A stretch of 64,000 nucleotides of DNA from NCBI RefSeq assembly GCF_021390395.1, contig NZ_JAJUWT010000001.1:62001-126000 (forward strand). Direction: 5' to 3'. Positions within the stretch are counted from its first letter, which is position 1, and each line of letters starts with the position of its first letter. A model generated the notes under the pieces. That model was not told the DNA's origin. It ran no database searches and worked only from the letters and a program-made list of their open reading frames with translations. Both the position numbers and the translations under genes were made by a program. The DNA is from Saccharothrix sp. S26. GTDB lineage: Bacteria; Actinomycetota; Actinomycetes; Mycobacteriales; Pseudonocardiaceae. This document shows, in pieces, positions 38,364 through 48,743 of this stretch.

Positions 38364-41300
38364 ATGAGTTCGCGCGTGCACGCGCGGGGTTCGACTCTGC
38401 GCACTTTTGGTCTGGCGCTCGTCCTCGCGGTCGTGGCCGGTGTTGTGGCGGTGCCGCCTGGGGCAGTGGCTCAGCCGGAAGTCACGGGGGCGGAGGTGCC
38501 GAGGTCCGCACCGGATGAGGCGACTGCTGCCCGGTATGCAGCTCAGAGCGGGGAGTCGGTGGTGGTGGAGTCGGCCACCACGGAGACCGACGAGGTGCGG
38601 GCGAACCCGGACGGCACGATGACGTTCACGCAGCACGTGCAGCCGGTGCGGGTGCGGCGGGGTGACGGGTGGGTGCCGGTCGACCTGACGTTGGAGCGCA
38701 GGGCGGACGGTTCGTTCGCGCCGAAGGCGTCCACGGTGGAGGTCGCGTTCTCGCCGGGCGGCACGGCTGCCGAGGCGCGTCCGCTGGCCAAGGTCGCGCA
38801 GGGCGGTCATGAGGTCGGTTTGCGGTGGGACGGCGAGTTGCCCGAGCCGGTGGTGGACGGGGCGACGCTGACCTACCCGAACGTGCTGCCGGACGTCGAC
38901 TTGCGGGTCGAGGCGCACCTGGAGGGTTTCAGCGAGCTGTTGGTGATCAAGACGCCGGAGGCGGGGCGTAACCCGGCCCTGGACACGGTCACGTTCCCGA
39001 CGCACGCGGAGGACGTGCGGGTGGAGCACGGTTCGGTCCCTGGGGCAGGCGACCTGGTGGTGAGGGACGGTGCGGGCAAGCCGGTGTTCGTCGGTGACGC
39101 GTCGCAGATGTGGGATTCCTCCGGTGACGGGCCGCGTGAGCATGTGGGTGAGTCGGTGCCGGGTGATCGGCAGGCCGCGATGGAGGTCGAGGTCACGCCC
39201 GAGGCTTTGGCGATCACGCCGGACCAGGGATTCCTCGACGATCCGGCGACGACGTATCCCGTGGTGCTCGACCCGAGCTACAGCTGTGGCAACTGCGGCA
39301 AGGTGCACCACGCCGTAGTGCAGGAGGAGTGGCCGAATGCCAGGAACTTCGATGCCACCGGCGGTGCGTTGAGCGATCTGAAGGTCGGCTTCGTCAATCC
39401 CTGGACGCTGGGCAGCGGTGCCACGAAGAACTCGAGGTCCCGGTCCTACCTGCAGATGAACACCGAGCCTCTCATCGGCAAGTACATCCACACCGCCGCC
39501 CTGCACGCGAGAGTGATCAACACGTACTCGTGCGCGCCTTCGGCGACCGAGCTGCGGTTGGCCGGCTGGATCGACGCCAACACGACGTGGAACAACCAGA
39601 CCAGCTGGGGCGAGTTCCAGTCGAGCACCAATGTACGCAACAACCCGGGGAACTGCCCCACGGACGGCAACGTGGATTTCGAGGCGGTCGGTGCCATCCG
39701 GGCCGCGGCGTCCGGTTCGTGGGCATGGACGACGTTCGTGCTGAAGGCGGTGAACGAGAACGACCTCGACGCCTCCTGGCGGCGGTTCGACCTCAACCCG
39801 TACCTGGTGGTGAAGTACAACAGTTACCCGAACACCCCGACCGACCTGGGCATGGAGGGGTCGACGCCGGACCATGCGATGCCCTGCGCCACGGGGGCTG
39901 CCCGGCCGTCGGTTGCCACCTTCACACCCCGCCTGCGCGCACGGGTGAGCGATCCGGACGCCAGCAACGTGTATGGCGAGTACCGGCTGCTCACCGGTGT
40001 AGGACCGGGTGCGGTGTGGGATGGGCGGTTGTTCGGTGGCACGGAGGTCGGCTCGGGTGCCTACAGCGAGTGGACGTTGCCACCGGGCATCCTTGCCGAA
40101 GGCGCTGTGTACACGTGGCAGGTCGTGAGCCATGACGGTCAGCTGACCAGTCCCTCGTCGGCGGCCTGCGAGTTCGAAGTGGACACCACGCCGCCGAACG
40201 CGCCCGCGGTCTCGTCTGTCGACTACCCGGGTTCGGGCTTCAACCACGGCAGTGTGGGAAAGACCGGCACGTTCACGTTCACTCCCGTTCTCCCAGCGGA
40301 CGGGAGGACGGACGTCCGCAAGTACGGGTGGTCGTTGAACAACGACACGGCCATGACGAACGTTGTCGACGTCACCTCGGCCGACGGGTCGGTGACGGTG
40401 CCGATCACGCCGACGCTGGTCGGTACGAACGTGCTGCACGTCCGTGCGTTCGACCGCGCGAACAACCCGTCGCCGCAGAACACGAGTTACACGTTCCACG
40501 TCGCCGGGAAGGCACTGCCCAAGGCGGTATGGGCGTTCGACGAGACGTCGGGCACGGTTGCGGCCGACAGCAGCGGAGGGAATCGTCCGCTCGCGTTGTC
40601 CGGTGCCGCGTCGTTCGCTGCGGGGTACGACGGCAACGCGTTGACGCTCAACGGTGGCTTCGCCGCGTCGGCCTCCACGGTGGTGGACACGTCGCGGGCG
40701 TTCTCGGTGTCCGCGTGGGCGAAGCTGAACAGCAAGGGTTCCTACGCCACGCTGGTCAGCCAGGACGGCAACCGAGCGAGCTCGTTCTACCTGCAGTACG
40801 CCGTCAACGCGGACCGCTGGGCGATCACCACGCCGAGCGACGACGCGGACGGACCGGCGTCGTACGCGAGGGTGACGTCGGCCGCTCCGCCTCAGGTCGG
40901 TGTGTGGACGCACCTGCTCGCGACCTACGAGCCGAACAGCAAGGCGTTGACGCTGTACGTCGATGGCAAGCCGGAGGGCACGACGACCGCGCAGCTGTGG
41001 AACCCGAGTGGCAGTCTCGTGGTCGGTCGGGCGAAGTCCGCGGGTGAGGCGTCGAACCACTTCCCGGGTGCGATCGACTCGGTGCGGGTGTGGGACCGGG
41101 TGGTGACGGCCGAGGACGCGGCGGAGGACGCGAACCGGGCGGTGCTGCGGGCCCGACTCGGGTTGGACGAGCGGACCGGGACCACCACGCGGGAGTCGGT
41201 GTCCGGTCAGCAGGCCACGATCAGCGGGGGTGCGACCTGGGCGGGCACGCCGGACGACCCGGACGACCCGGACCGGCCGCGCACCGGCGAGGACGAGTGG

Positions 41301-41843
41301 TTGCAGTTCGACACGTCCGGCTCGGGTCAGGTCACCGCTTCCCGGCCGGTGAACCTGCGCACGGACCGGTCGTACACGGTGTCGGCGTGGGTGCGGTTGG
41401 ACAACGACCAGGCCGCGCGTGCGGCGGTCAGCCTGGGCGACGCGCAGTACTCGCCGTTCATGCTCCAGTACCGCCCGGAGAACCGGCAGTGGGCGTTCCT
41501 CATGACGCAGGGCCCGGCCACCTCGATGTGGTGGGTCGCCCTGTCGGACAACGCGATCGTCACGGGTCAGTGGGTGCACCTGACGGGCACGTATGACGCG
41601 GTGAGCGGTCGGATCGCGTTGTACGTCAACGGCGACAGGCAGACCGTCAACTTCTCCGGCACGACCGACGGCAGCGGCGTCACGGGGTGGAACGGCTCCG
41701 GTCCGCTGTGGCTCGGCCGTGGCCTTTGGGGCTCGCAGAAAGCGGACGTGTGGCAGGGCGCAGTGGACGACGCCCGCGTCTACTCCGGTGTTCTCACCAG
41801 CGAGCAGATCCGCAGTGTGTACGAGTCCACCAGGCACTTCTGA
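38364..41843 (+). CDS. Secreted LamG-domain protein
   Basis: A 1159-residue exported protein. The N-terminus has a signal peptide (basic MSSRVHARGSTLR, hydrophobic LALVLAVVAGVVAVPPGAVA, cleavage after AVAQ or nearby). The first 500 residues form beta-rich modules found in front of actinobacterial RHS proteins (YPVVLDPSY). Two LamG/concanavalin-like domains follow (AVWAFDETSGTVAADSSGG ... LYVDGKPEGT, and LGLDERTGTTTRESVSG ... LYVNGDRQTVNF). ATG 38364 follows GGGGG at wide spacing. It sits 39 bases before the RHS toxin gene on the same strand, and such pairs are common, so it probably helps display or deliver the toxin at the cell surface. Confidence 0.8.
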   Translation: MSSRVHARGSTLRTFGLALVLAVVAGVVAVPPGAVAQPEVTGAEVPRSAPDEATAARYAAQSGESVVVESATTETDEVRANPDGTMTFTQHVQPVRVRRGDGWVPVDLTLERRADGSFAPKASTVEVAFSPGGTAAEARPLAKVAQGGHEVGLRWDGELPEPVVDGATLTYPNVLPDVDLRVEAHLEGFSELLVIKTPEAGRNPALDTVTFPTHAEDVRVEHGSVPGAGDLVVRDGAGKPVFVGDASQMWDSSGDGPREHVGESVPGDRQAAMEVEVTPEALAITPDQGFLDDPATTYPVVLDPSYSCGNCGKVHHAVVQEEWPNARNFDATGGALSDLKVGFVNPWTLGSGATKNSRSRSYLQMNTEPLIGKYIHTAALHARVINTYSCAPSATELRLAGWIDANTTWNNQTSWGEFQSSTNVRNNPGNCPTDGNVDFEAVGAIRAAASGSWAWTTFVLKAVNENDLDASWRRFDLNPYLVVKYNSYPNTPTDLGMEGSTPDHAMPCATGAARPSVATFTPRLRARVSDPDASNVYGEYRLLTGVGPGAVWDGRLFGGTEVGSGAYSEWTLPPGILAEGAVYTWQVVSHDGQLTSPSSAACEFEVDTTPPNAPAVSSVDYPGSGFNHGSVGKTGTFTFTPVLPADGRTDVRKYGWSLNNDTAMTNVVDVTSADGSVTVPITPTLVGTNVLHVRAFDRANNPSPQNTSYTFHVAGKALPKAVWAFDETSGTVAADSSGGNRPLALSGAASFAAGYDGNALTLNGGFAASASTVVDTSRAFSVSAWAKLNSKGSYATLVSQDGNRASSFYLQYAVNADRWAITTPSDDADGPASYARVTSAAPPQVGVWTHLLATYEPNSKALTLYVDGKPEGTTTAQLWNPSGSLVVGRAKSAGEASNHFPGAIDSVRVWDRVVTAEDAAEDANRAVLRARLGLDERTGTTTRESVSGQQATISGGATWAGTPDDPDDPDRPRTGEDEWLQFDTSGSGQVTASRPVNLRTDRSYTVSAWVRLDNDQAARAAVSLGDAQYSPFMLQYRPENRQWAFLMTQGPATSMWWVALSDNAIVTGQWVHLTGTYDAVSGRIALYVNGDRQTVNFSGTTDGSGVTGWNGSGPLWLGRGLWGSQKADVWQGAVDDARVYSGVLTSEQIRSVYESTRHF

Positions 41844-41882
41844 GCCACCGGTTCGATCCGAGACGTCACGAGAGGCCCTGTT

Positions 41883-44800
41883 GTGAGTGCTGCCGTGCGG
41901 AAGCTGGCCCGGAAGGCCGCCGCGTTCGGTGTCGTGCTGGTGTTGACCGCCTCGACCGGGCAGGCCGTGGCGATGGCCTCGACCCAGGCGTGGAGGGTGT
42001 CGCTGCAGTTGGAGCGATCGATCCCGACCAGGGCGGTGCCGGTCGAGGCGGTGCCGGAGGATCCGGCGAAGAACCACGTGGTGACCGCTCCGGCGCAGGC
42101 TTCCTGGCCCGCTGCCACGACTGCCGAGGTGGACTTCGCGGCCGAGGGCGGCACGCCGGCACAGGCCGCGGCTCGCGCGACGGGCCGGCCCATCCGGGCC
42201 GTGGGCACACCGGTCGCGGTGGGGCTGCCCCAGGAGGCGAGCGCACGTCAGGCCGCGGCGGGCAAGGTGCGGGTGCGGGTGCACGACCGCAAGGCCGGGT
42301 CCAGCGGGGTGGTGTTCAGCCTTGCGGATGCCGGCGGGGTGAAGGACAAGCCGTTGGCGGTGACGTTCGACTACTCGTCGTTCGCGTCGGCGTTCGGTGG
42401 CGACTACGCCGCCCGGTTGCGGCTGGTCAGCCTGCCCGCGTGCGCGGCGACGACACCGGACAAGACCGAGTGCCAGGTGGCCACGCCCGTGGCGGGCGCC
42501 GCGAACAACACCGCGGCCGGGGTGCTGTCCGGCAGGACGACGTTGACGTCGTCGGAGCCGGTGGTGTTCGCCGCGGTGGCCGCGTCGGCGAGCACGGCGG
42601 GTACGTATGGTGCGACGTCGTTGGCCCCGGCCGGGTCGTGGAGCGCGGGCGGCTCGTCGGGTGACTTCACCTACGGCCTGCCGATGCGGGTGCCGCCGGC
42701 GATCGGTGGCGCGGCGCCGAAGTTGTCGTTGGGGTACTCGGCGCAGAGCCTGGACGGGCGGACGTCGTCGACGAACAACCAGGCGTCGTGGGCCGGTGAC
42801 GGCTGGGACCTCGCGCCGGCCGGGTTCATCGAGCGCCAGTACAAGCCGTGCAGCCTCGACCTGGGCGGGAACAACGGGCAGACCAAGACCGGTGACCAGT
42901 GCTGGGCGACGCACAACGCGACGATCAGCCTGGTCGGCGTGTCCGGGAAGCTGATCAACATTCCGGGTACGGACCAGTGGCGGGCGGAGTCCGAGGACGG
43001 CGCGCGCATCGAGCGGCTGTTCGGTGCGGTCAACGGTGACAACAACGGTGAGCACTGGAAGGTCACGACGACCGACGGGACCCAGTACTTCCTGGGGATG
43101 AACCGCCTGCCGGGCTGGACGGACGGCAAGCCGGAGACGCAGTCGGCGTGGACCGTGCCGGTGTACGGCAACCACGCCAACGAGGAGTGCAACAGCGGGA
43201 CGTTCGACGCGTCGTGGTGCCAGCAGGCGTACCGGTGGAACCTGGACTACTCGGTCGACCCGCACGGCGACGTGACGACCTACTACTACAACCGGGAGTT
43301 CAACCGCTACGGCCGCAACGGTGACGCCAACAAGGGCACGGACTACGTGCGCGGCGGGTGGCTGGACCGGGTCGAGTACGGGTTGCGCAGCGACGACGTG
43401 TTCGCGCACCCCGGCGCGAAGGTGAGCTTCGAGGCCGCCGAGCGCTGCCTGCCCAAGGACGCGATCACGTGCGATCCGGCGCAGTTGAACGCCTCGACCG
43501 CCGGGCACTGGCCGGACGTGCCGTTCGACCAGGTGTGCGCGGTGGGTGAGTCGTGCACGCACCGGTTGACGCCGTCGTTCTTCACGCGCAAGCGTTTGAC
43601 GAAGGTCGTGACGCGGGTCGCGAACGGCGCGTCCACGTTCCAGGACGTCGACTCGTGGTCGTTGGAGCACCAGTTTCTCAACACCGGTGACGGCACGGCA
43701 CCCGCGTTGAACCTCAAGTCCGTGACACACACCGGTCTGGTGGGCGGCAGCGTGGCGACGCCGCCGACAGTGTTCGCGCACACCGCGATGGACAATCGCA
43801 TCGACACGAGCACCGACAACTACCTGCCGCTGACCCGCTTCCGGGTCACGGGGATCACCAACGAGGCGGGCGGCCATACCTCCGTCAAGTACAGCGATCC
43901 GGACTGCGCGGTGGGTACGCGGATGCCCGTGTCGCCCGAGGCGAACACCTTGCGCTGCTACCCGTCGTGGTGGACGCCGGACGGTGCGATGGAGCCGCAG
44001 CTGCACTGGTTTCACAAGTACGTGGTCACCCGGATCGTCGACAACGACCGCACCGGCGCGTCCACGCCCATCCAGACCGACTACGAGTACGACGAGAAGG
44101 CTGCGTGGCACTTCGACGAGGCCGAGTTCAGCGAACCGGTCCGCCGCACCTGGTCGCAGTGGCGTGGTTACGAAAAGGTCGCCACGATCAAGGGCAACCC
44201 GCAGGAGAAGCGGTCCAAGACGGAGGTCGTCTACGGCCGCGGCATGCAGGGCGACCGGCAGCCCGGTGACACCAACGGCGACGGGTTGCCCGACGGCGTG
44301 CGCACCGCCGACATCACCGCCTCGGAAGGCCCGGCGATCCCGGACGTGCCGCGGCTGCGCGGGTTCGTCCGCGAGACCCGCCAGTACAACGACGGCGTGA
44401 TGGTGTCGGCGTCGGTCAACGACCCGTACCTGCCCGAGACCCCGACCGCCTCCGACGCGGCGGGCAACAAGGCGTTCGTCACCGGCACCGCCTCCGTCCG
44501 CGGCCGCACGCTGCTGGAGAACGGCTCCTGGCGGCGCACGAAGGTCAACAAGCTCGCCTTCACCGCCGAGGGCATCGTCGAGGTGACCGAGGACCTCGGC
44601 GATGAGGCCGTCACCGGTGACGAGACCTGCACCCGCAGCAGGTTCGCCCGCAACGAGGGCGCGTTGTTGCTCACCCTGGCCTCGCAGGTGGAGACCGTGG
44701 TGGGCACGTGCGAGGTCGAAGCGTCACCGGCCACCATCCAGTCGCTCGTCCGGTCGTACTACGACGGCCAGGCCCACGGGGTGGCACCGACTCGCGGGCT

Positions 44801-47800
44801 GATCACCAAGGTCGAGGTGTTGGACAAGTGGGACGCCTCCGGCCAGACGTGGGTGACCGCCTCGCAGGCCACCTACGACGCCTACGGCCGACCCCTGGAC
44901 GTCTACGACGCACGCGGTAAGAAGACCACTACCGCGTACACACCGACCACCGGTCCGCTCAAGCAGCTGACCAGCACCAACCCGCTCGGTCACGTCAGCC
45001 AGGAGTACCTGGAGCCTGCCTGGGGTCTCTCGGTCGCCTCGGTCGACGCCAACAACCGCCGCGCCGACCTCGCCTACGACGCACTCGGTCGCCTGACCGC
45101 CGCCTGGACGCCCGGCTTCGACAAGGCGACGGCTCCGGCGAACGCGATGTTCGAGTACCAGTACAACAACGACAAGACCAGCGTCGTCGTCTCCAAGCAG
45201 TTGCAGGACAACGGCCAGTACCTGTCCGTCTACACCCTCTACGACGGCCTGCTGCGTGAACGGCAGACCCAGATCCCGTCCCCCGGCCCGGACGGCGGGC
45301 GTCAGATCACCGACACGTTCTACGACTCGCGCGGCCTGCCGTACAAGACCAACGGCGTCTACTGGAACAACACCGCGCCCGCCGGTGGCACCCTCGCGGG
45401 CGTCTTCGACAACGAAGTGCCCAACCAGACCGTCACCGAGTACGACGGCATGGCGCGGTCGACCAAGGCGACCTACCGCAAGTTCGGCCAGAACCAGTGG
45501 CACACCACCACCTCCTACGGCGGCGACCGGGTGAAGACCACCCCGCCGCCCGGCGGGACCGCCACCACCCTGATCAACGACGCCCAGGGCCGGACGACCG
45601 AGAAGTGGCAGCACACCAACGGCCCCGACAGCCCTCACGACGCCACCAAGTACACCTACAACGCGGCCGGCCTGCTCAAAGCCGTCACCGACCCCGACGG
45701 CAACACCTGGTCGTACACCTACGACCTGCGTGGCCGCCTGGTCGAGACCAACGACCCCGACACCGGCCGCAGCACCCTGGCCTACGACGCCGCGGGCCAG
45801 GTCCTGTCCTCCACCGACGCCGAGAACCGCACCGTCGCCAACGCCTACGACGACCTCGGTCGGCTGATCGCCAAGCACCAGGACTCCCTGACCGGCCCCA
45901 AACTCGCCTCGTGGGAGTACGACACCGCAGCCGGCGGCATCGGCATGCTCAAGTCGGCACGCCGGTTCGTGGACAACCTGGTCTATCACAAGTACGTCAC
46001 CGGCTACGACGCCGCCGGACGTCCCAAGGGCCAGAAGCTTGTGGTGCCCGCTTCACCGGGCGTGCTGCCGGCGACGTACGAGGTGAAGCAGGACTACACC
46101 TACAACGGCAAACCGAAGTCGATCACCTACTCGACGGTCAGCTCGGGCGGCAAGGTGATCGTCCCGTCGGAGTCGGTCGGGTCGTACTACAACACCGCCA
46201 ACGGCCAGCTCGAATCGACCCAGTCCGGCCAAGAGGTCTACGTTTCCGCCACCGGCTACTCCAGCTTCGGCGAAGTGCTGCGCCTGCAGTACGGCAGCAG
46301 TGCCGACACCGCCAAGAACCTCGCGGTCACCAACTTCTACGAGGTCGGCACCCGACGCCCGGAACGCACGGTGGTCGAGCGCGAGACCACCACCGAACCC
46401 GAGCTCGCCGACCGCGCCTACAGCTACGACCCCGCCGGCAACATCAAGAAAATCGCCGACACCCCCGAGGGGCGTGTCGCCGACACGCAGTGCTTCGCCT
46501 ACGACCACCTGCGCCGGATGACCGACGCCTGGACCCCGGCCACCGGCGACTGCGCCGCCATCAAGTCCACCACCGCCCTGGGCGGCGCCGCGCCGTACTG
46601 GCACTCGTGGACCTTCGACAAGACCGGCAACCGCCGCACCGAAACCCAACACACCACAGCCGGCGACATCACCCGCACCACCGACTACCCGATCCTCGGC
46701 GCTCCGCAACCGCACACCGCCCTGTCGGTGACCACGAAGGGCCCCAACGGCGACGCGCTCGACACGTTCACCTACGACAAGACCGGCCGCACGAAGTCGC
46801 GCACCATCGGCGGCGACACCCAGGTCCTCGACTACGACGCCGAAGGCCGCGTCTCCAGCGTCGCCAACCCGGACGGCACCGACAAGTCGACCTATGTCTA
46901 CGACGCCGACGGCGACCGCCTGATCAGCCGCGAGCCGTCGGCCACCACCCTGTACGCGTTCGGTCAGGAGATCCGCCTGGAGAACGGCACGTCCACTCCG
47001 TCCTGGACCCGCTGGTACTCCCACGGTGGCCAGACGGTGGCGGTGCGCAACAGCATCTCCGGGCTGAAGTGGTTGATCCCCGACCACCAGGGCACCAACC
47101 AGCTCTCCGTGGCCAACGACAACGCCCAGACCGTCACGCAGCGCCGTCAGACGCCCTTCGGGGCTTCGCGCGGTACCGCGCCACCCGAATGGCCGGACCG
47201 TCTCGGCTTCGTCGGCGGCCGCAACGACGAGTCGGGCCTGACCCAGGTCGGCGCACGCCTGTACGACCAGTCGTCGGGCCGTTTCCTGTCCGCCGACCCG
47301 GTGATCGACAACAACGATCCGCAGCAGCTCAACGGCTACGCCTACGCCAACAACAGCCCTGTTACCTTCAGCGACCCGACCGGCCTGCTCATCAACAACT
47401 GCGGCCCTGATGGTGTGCTGTGCGGTGGCAAGGAAAAGAGCATCCAGGGGCCGCGTTGGGAGGAGGAGAAGCGGGTCTACCAACAGCGCGAGCGGGCGTG
47501 GCAGCAGGCGAACCGGAACAACGAAAGTGCGCTGAGGAACGGCCTGGCCTCGGAGGGCATCTCCTGGGAGGACTACCAGAAGGCTCTGGCCGACGCCCAC
47601 AAGACGAAGTGGGACGTGATCAAAGAGGTCGCCTGGGAGGTTCTCAAGGAAATCTCGGGCTGGAACGACATCGTCGACTGCTTCTCCAAGGGTGACATCT
47701 GGGCGTGCGGCGGTCTCGTCGCCGGCCTGGTCCCCTGGGGCAAGGTCGGCAAGATCCTCGAAGCCGGCTACAACGCCGTCAAGGCCGTCAACCGCCTCGC

Positions 47801-48734
47801 CTCGATCGTCGACAAGGCCAAGGGCGTCCTGCGCCGTGTCCAGTCCATCGCCGACGACGTCTCCCGCGCCGCCACCGAACAGTTCCAGAAGCTGACCTCG
47901 AAGGGCGGCGGGAGTTGTGCGCTGCACAGCTTCGTGGCCACGACCCTGGTCCTGATGGCCGACGGCTCGACCAAACCGATCTCCGAAGTCGAGATCGGCG
48001 ACAAGGTGAAAGCCACCGACCCCGTCACCGGCCACACCACCGACCGCTCCGTCGTCGCCACCATCGTCCACACCGACGAAGACGACATGACCCGCCTCAC
48101 CGTCACCGCCGACGACGGCACCATGGGCACGGTCGACGCCACGTCCTGGCACCCCATCTGGGTAGCTACTGAGGGTCGGTTCGTCAACATTGGCGATCTA
48201 AAACCTGGCCAAGTGCTGACGTCAACGGACCATACCTCCCCTGTCGTCACGAAAGTCGAGCGGTACGCTCGCTTCGAGCCGGTGCACGACCTTACTGTCG
48301 AAAGCGTCCACACCTACTACGTTGCGGCTGACGATGAGGACTTCCTCGTCCACAACTGCAGCGACGGTGCCGTGGAGCGATTGGAGGACATGGTGGACGC
48401 CATCTCCGAGTCCACACATCGACGTCAGCGGCCTGGCACCGTGAGTGAGACCGTGGGTGTACGGCCCTCCGGCTTGCTGGTAGCCGTACACAGTCGGGCG
48501 GGAGCTCTTGGCATCGTTCCGGGGGAAGTTCGCGCGGCATTGGAAGCTTGTGGTCATGCCCATTCGGGATGCAGTGAGGTGAGCGGGGTAGCGCGAGTCG
48601 TGGAGTTGGGGGCTGCTCCGGTGTCGGTGACAACAATGGGGATCAAATCAAAAAGGATCGGCGCGGCGTTGCACAAACAAGTTATGGCCCCGTGTCCCAG
48701 TTGTCAGCGGTTCTTGGCTGAGTTCGGAATGTGA
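41883..48734 (+). CDS. RHS-repeat secreted protein with HINT domain and deaminase-like toxin tip
   Basis: A 2283-residue polymorphic toxin. A signal peptide (FGVVLVLTASTGQAVAMAS) is followed by a SpvB-like N-terminal region, YD/RHS repeats (about 950-1780; YDALGRLTAAW, YDAAGQVLSS, YDDLGRLIAKH), the RHS core (GARLYDQSSGRFLSADP ... NGYAYANNSPV, about 1784-1834), and a HINT self-cleavage domain (about 2014-2158; LVLMADGSTKPISEVEIGD, TSWHPIWV, HTYYVAADDEDFLVHNC). The last 120 residues carry HAHSGCSEV and APCPSCQRF, the CSE plus PCxxC zinc-site pattern of YwqJ-like deaminases. HINT autoproteolysis would free this tip. GTG 41883 opens the signal peptide. The immunity candidate follows nine bases later. 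Confidence 0.85.
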   Translation: MSAAVRKLARKAAAFGVVLVLTASTGQAVAMASTQAWRVSLQLERSIPTRAVPVEAVPEDPAKNHVVTAPAQASWPAATTAEVDFAAEGGTPAQAAARATGRPIRAVGTPVAVGLPQEASARQAAAGKVRVRVHDRKAGSSGVVFSLADAGGVKDKPLAVTFDYSSFASAFGGDYAARLRLVSLPACAATTPDKTECQVATPVAGAANNTAAGVLSGRTTLTSSEPVVFAAVAASASTAGTYGATSLAPAGSWSAGGSSGDFTYGLPMRVPPAIGGAAPKLSLGYSAQSLDGRTSSTNNQASWAGDGWDLAPAGFIERQYKPCSLDLGGNNGQTKTGDQCWATHNATISLVGVSGKLINIPGTDQWRAESEDGARIERLFGAVNGDNNGEHWKVTTTDGTQYFLGMNRLPGWTDGKPETQSAWTVPVYGNHANEECNSGTFDASWCQQAYRWNLDYSVDPHGDVTTYYYNREFNRYGRNGDANKGTDYVRGGWLDRVEYGLRSDDVFAHPGAKVSFEAAERCLPKDAITCDPAQLNASTAGHWPDVPFDQVCAVGESCTHRLTPSFFTRKRLTKVVTRVANGASTFQDVDSWSLEHQFLNTGDGTAPALNLKSVTHTGLVGGSVATPPTVFAHTAMDNRIDTSTDNYLPLTRFRVTGITNEAGGHTSVKYSDPDCAVGTRMPVSPEANTLRCYPSWWTPDGAMEPQLHWFHKYVVTRIVDNDRTGASTPIQTDYEYDEKAAWHFDEAEFSEPVRRTWSQWRGYEKVATIKGNPQEKRSKTEVVYGRGMQGDRQPGDTNGDGLPDGVRTADITASEGPAIPDVPRLRGFVRETRQYNDGVMVSASVNDPYLPETPTASDAAGNKAFVTGTASVRGRTLLENGSWRRTKVNKLAFTAEGIVEVTEDLGDEAVTGDETCTRSRFARNEGALLLTLASQVETVVGTCEVEASPATIQSLVRSYYDGQAHGVAPTRGLITKVEVLDKWDASGQTWVTASQATYDAYGRPLDVYDARGKKTTTAYTPTTGPLKQLTSTNPLGHVSQEYLEPAWGLSVASVDANNRRADLAYDALGRLTAAWTPGFDKATAPANAMFEYQYNNDKTSVVVSKQLQDNGQYLSVYTLYDGLLRERQTQIPSPGPDGGRQITDTFYDSRGLPYKTNGVYWNNTAPAGGTLAGVFDNEVPNQTVTEYDGMARSTKATYRKFGQNQWHTTTSYGGDRVKTTPPPGGTATTLINDAQGRTTEKWQHTNGPDSPHDATKYTYNAAGLLKAVTDPDGNTWSYTYDLRGRLVETNDPDTGRSTLAYDAAGQVLSSTDAENRTVANAYDDLGRLIAKHQDSLTGPKLASWEYDTAAGGIGMLKSARRFVDNLVYHKYVTGYDAAGRPKGQKLVVPASPGVLPATYEVKQDYTYNGKPKSITYSTVSSGGKVIVPSESVGSYYNTANGQLESTQSGQEVYVSATGYSSFGEVLRLQYGSSADTAKNLAVTNFYEVGTRRPERTVVERETTTEPELADRAYSYDPAGNIKKIADTPEGRVADTQCFAYDHLRRMTDAWTPATGDCAAIKSTTALGGAAPYWHSWTFDKTGNRRTETQHTTAGDITRTTDYPILGAPQPHTALSVTTKGPNGDALDTFTYDKTGRTKSRTIGGDTQVLDYDAEGRVSSVANPDGTDKSTYVYDADGDRLISREPSATTLYAFGQEIRLENGTSTPSWTRWYSHGGQTVAVRNSISGLKWLIPDHQGTNQLSVANDNAQTVTQRRQTPFGASRGTAPPEWPDRLGFVGGRNDESGLTQVGARLYDQSSGRFLSADPVIDNNDPQQLNGYAYANNSPVTFSDPTGLLINNCGPDGVLCGGKEKSIQGPRWEEEKRVYQQRERAWQQANRNNESALRNGLASEGISWEDYQKALADAHKTKWDVIKEVAWEVLKEISGWNDIVDCFSKGDIWACGGLVAGLVPWGKVGKILEAGYNAVKAVNRLASIVDKAKGVLRRVQSIADDVSRAATEQFQKLTSKGGGSCALHSFVATTLVLMADGSTKPISEVEIGDKVKATDPVTGHTTDRSVVATIVHTDEDDMTRLTVTADDGTMGTVDATSWHPIWVATEGRFVNIGDLKPGQVLTSTDHTSPVVTKVERYARFEPVHDLTVESVHTYYVAADDEDFLVHNCSDGAVERLEDMVDAISESTHRRQRPGTVSETVGVRPSGLLVAVHSRAGALGIVPGEVRAALEACGHAHSGCSEVSGVARVVELGAAPVSVTTMGIKSKRIGAALHKQVMAPCPSCQRFLAEFGM

Positions 48735-48743
48735 GAGACGACT

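Noticed and set aside
38232..44111. Open minus-strand frame of 1959 codons
   Set aside because: It is antisense to the LamG and RHS genes, is full of arginine, valine and histidine, has no domain pattern, and is explained by high GC. The sense genes have clear motifs.
46053..48152. Open minus-strand frames of 699 codons here and 421 codons at 44724-45989
   Set aside because: Antisense shadows of the RHS repeats; low complexity and no family pattern.
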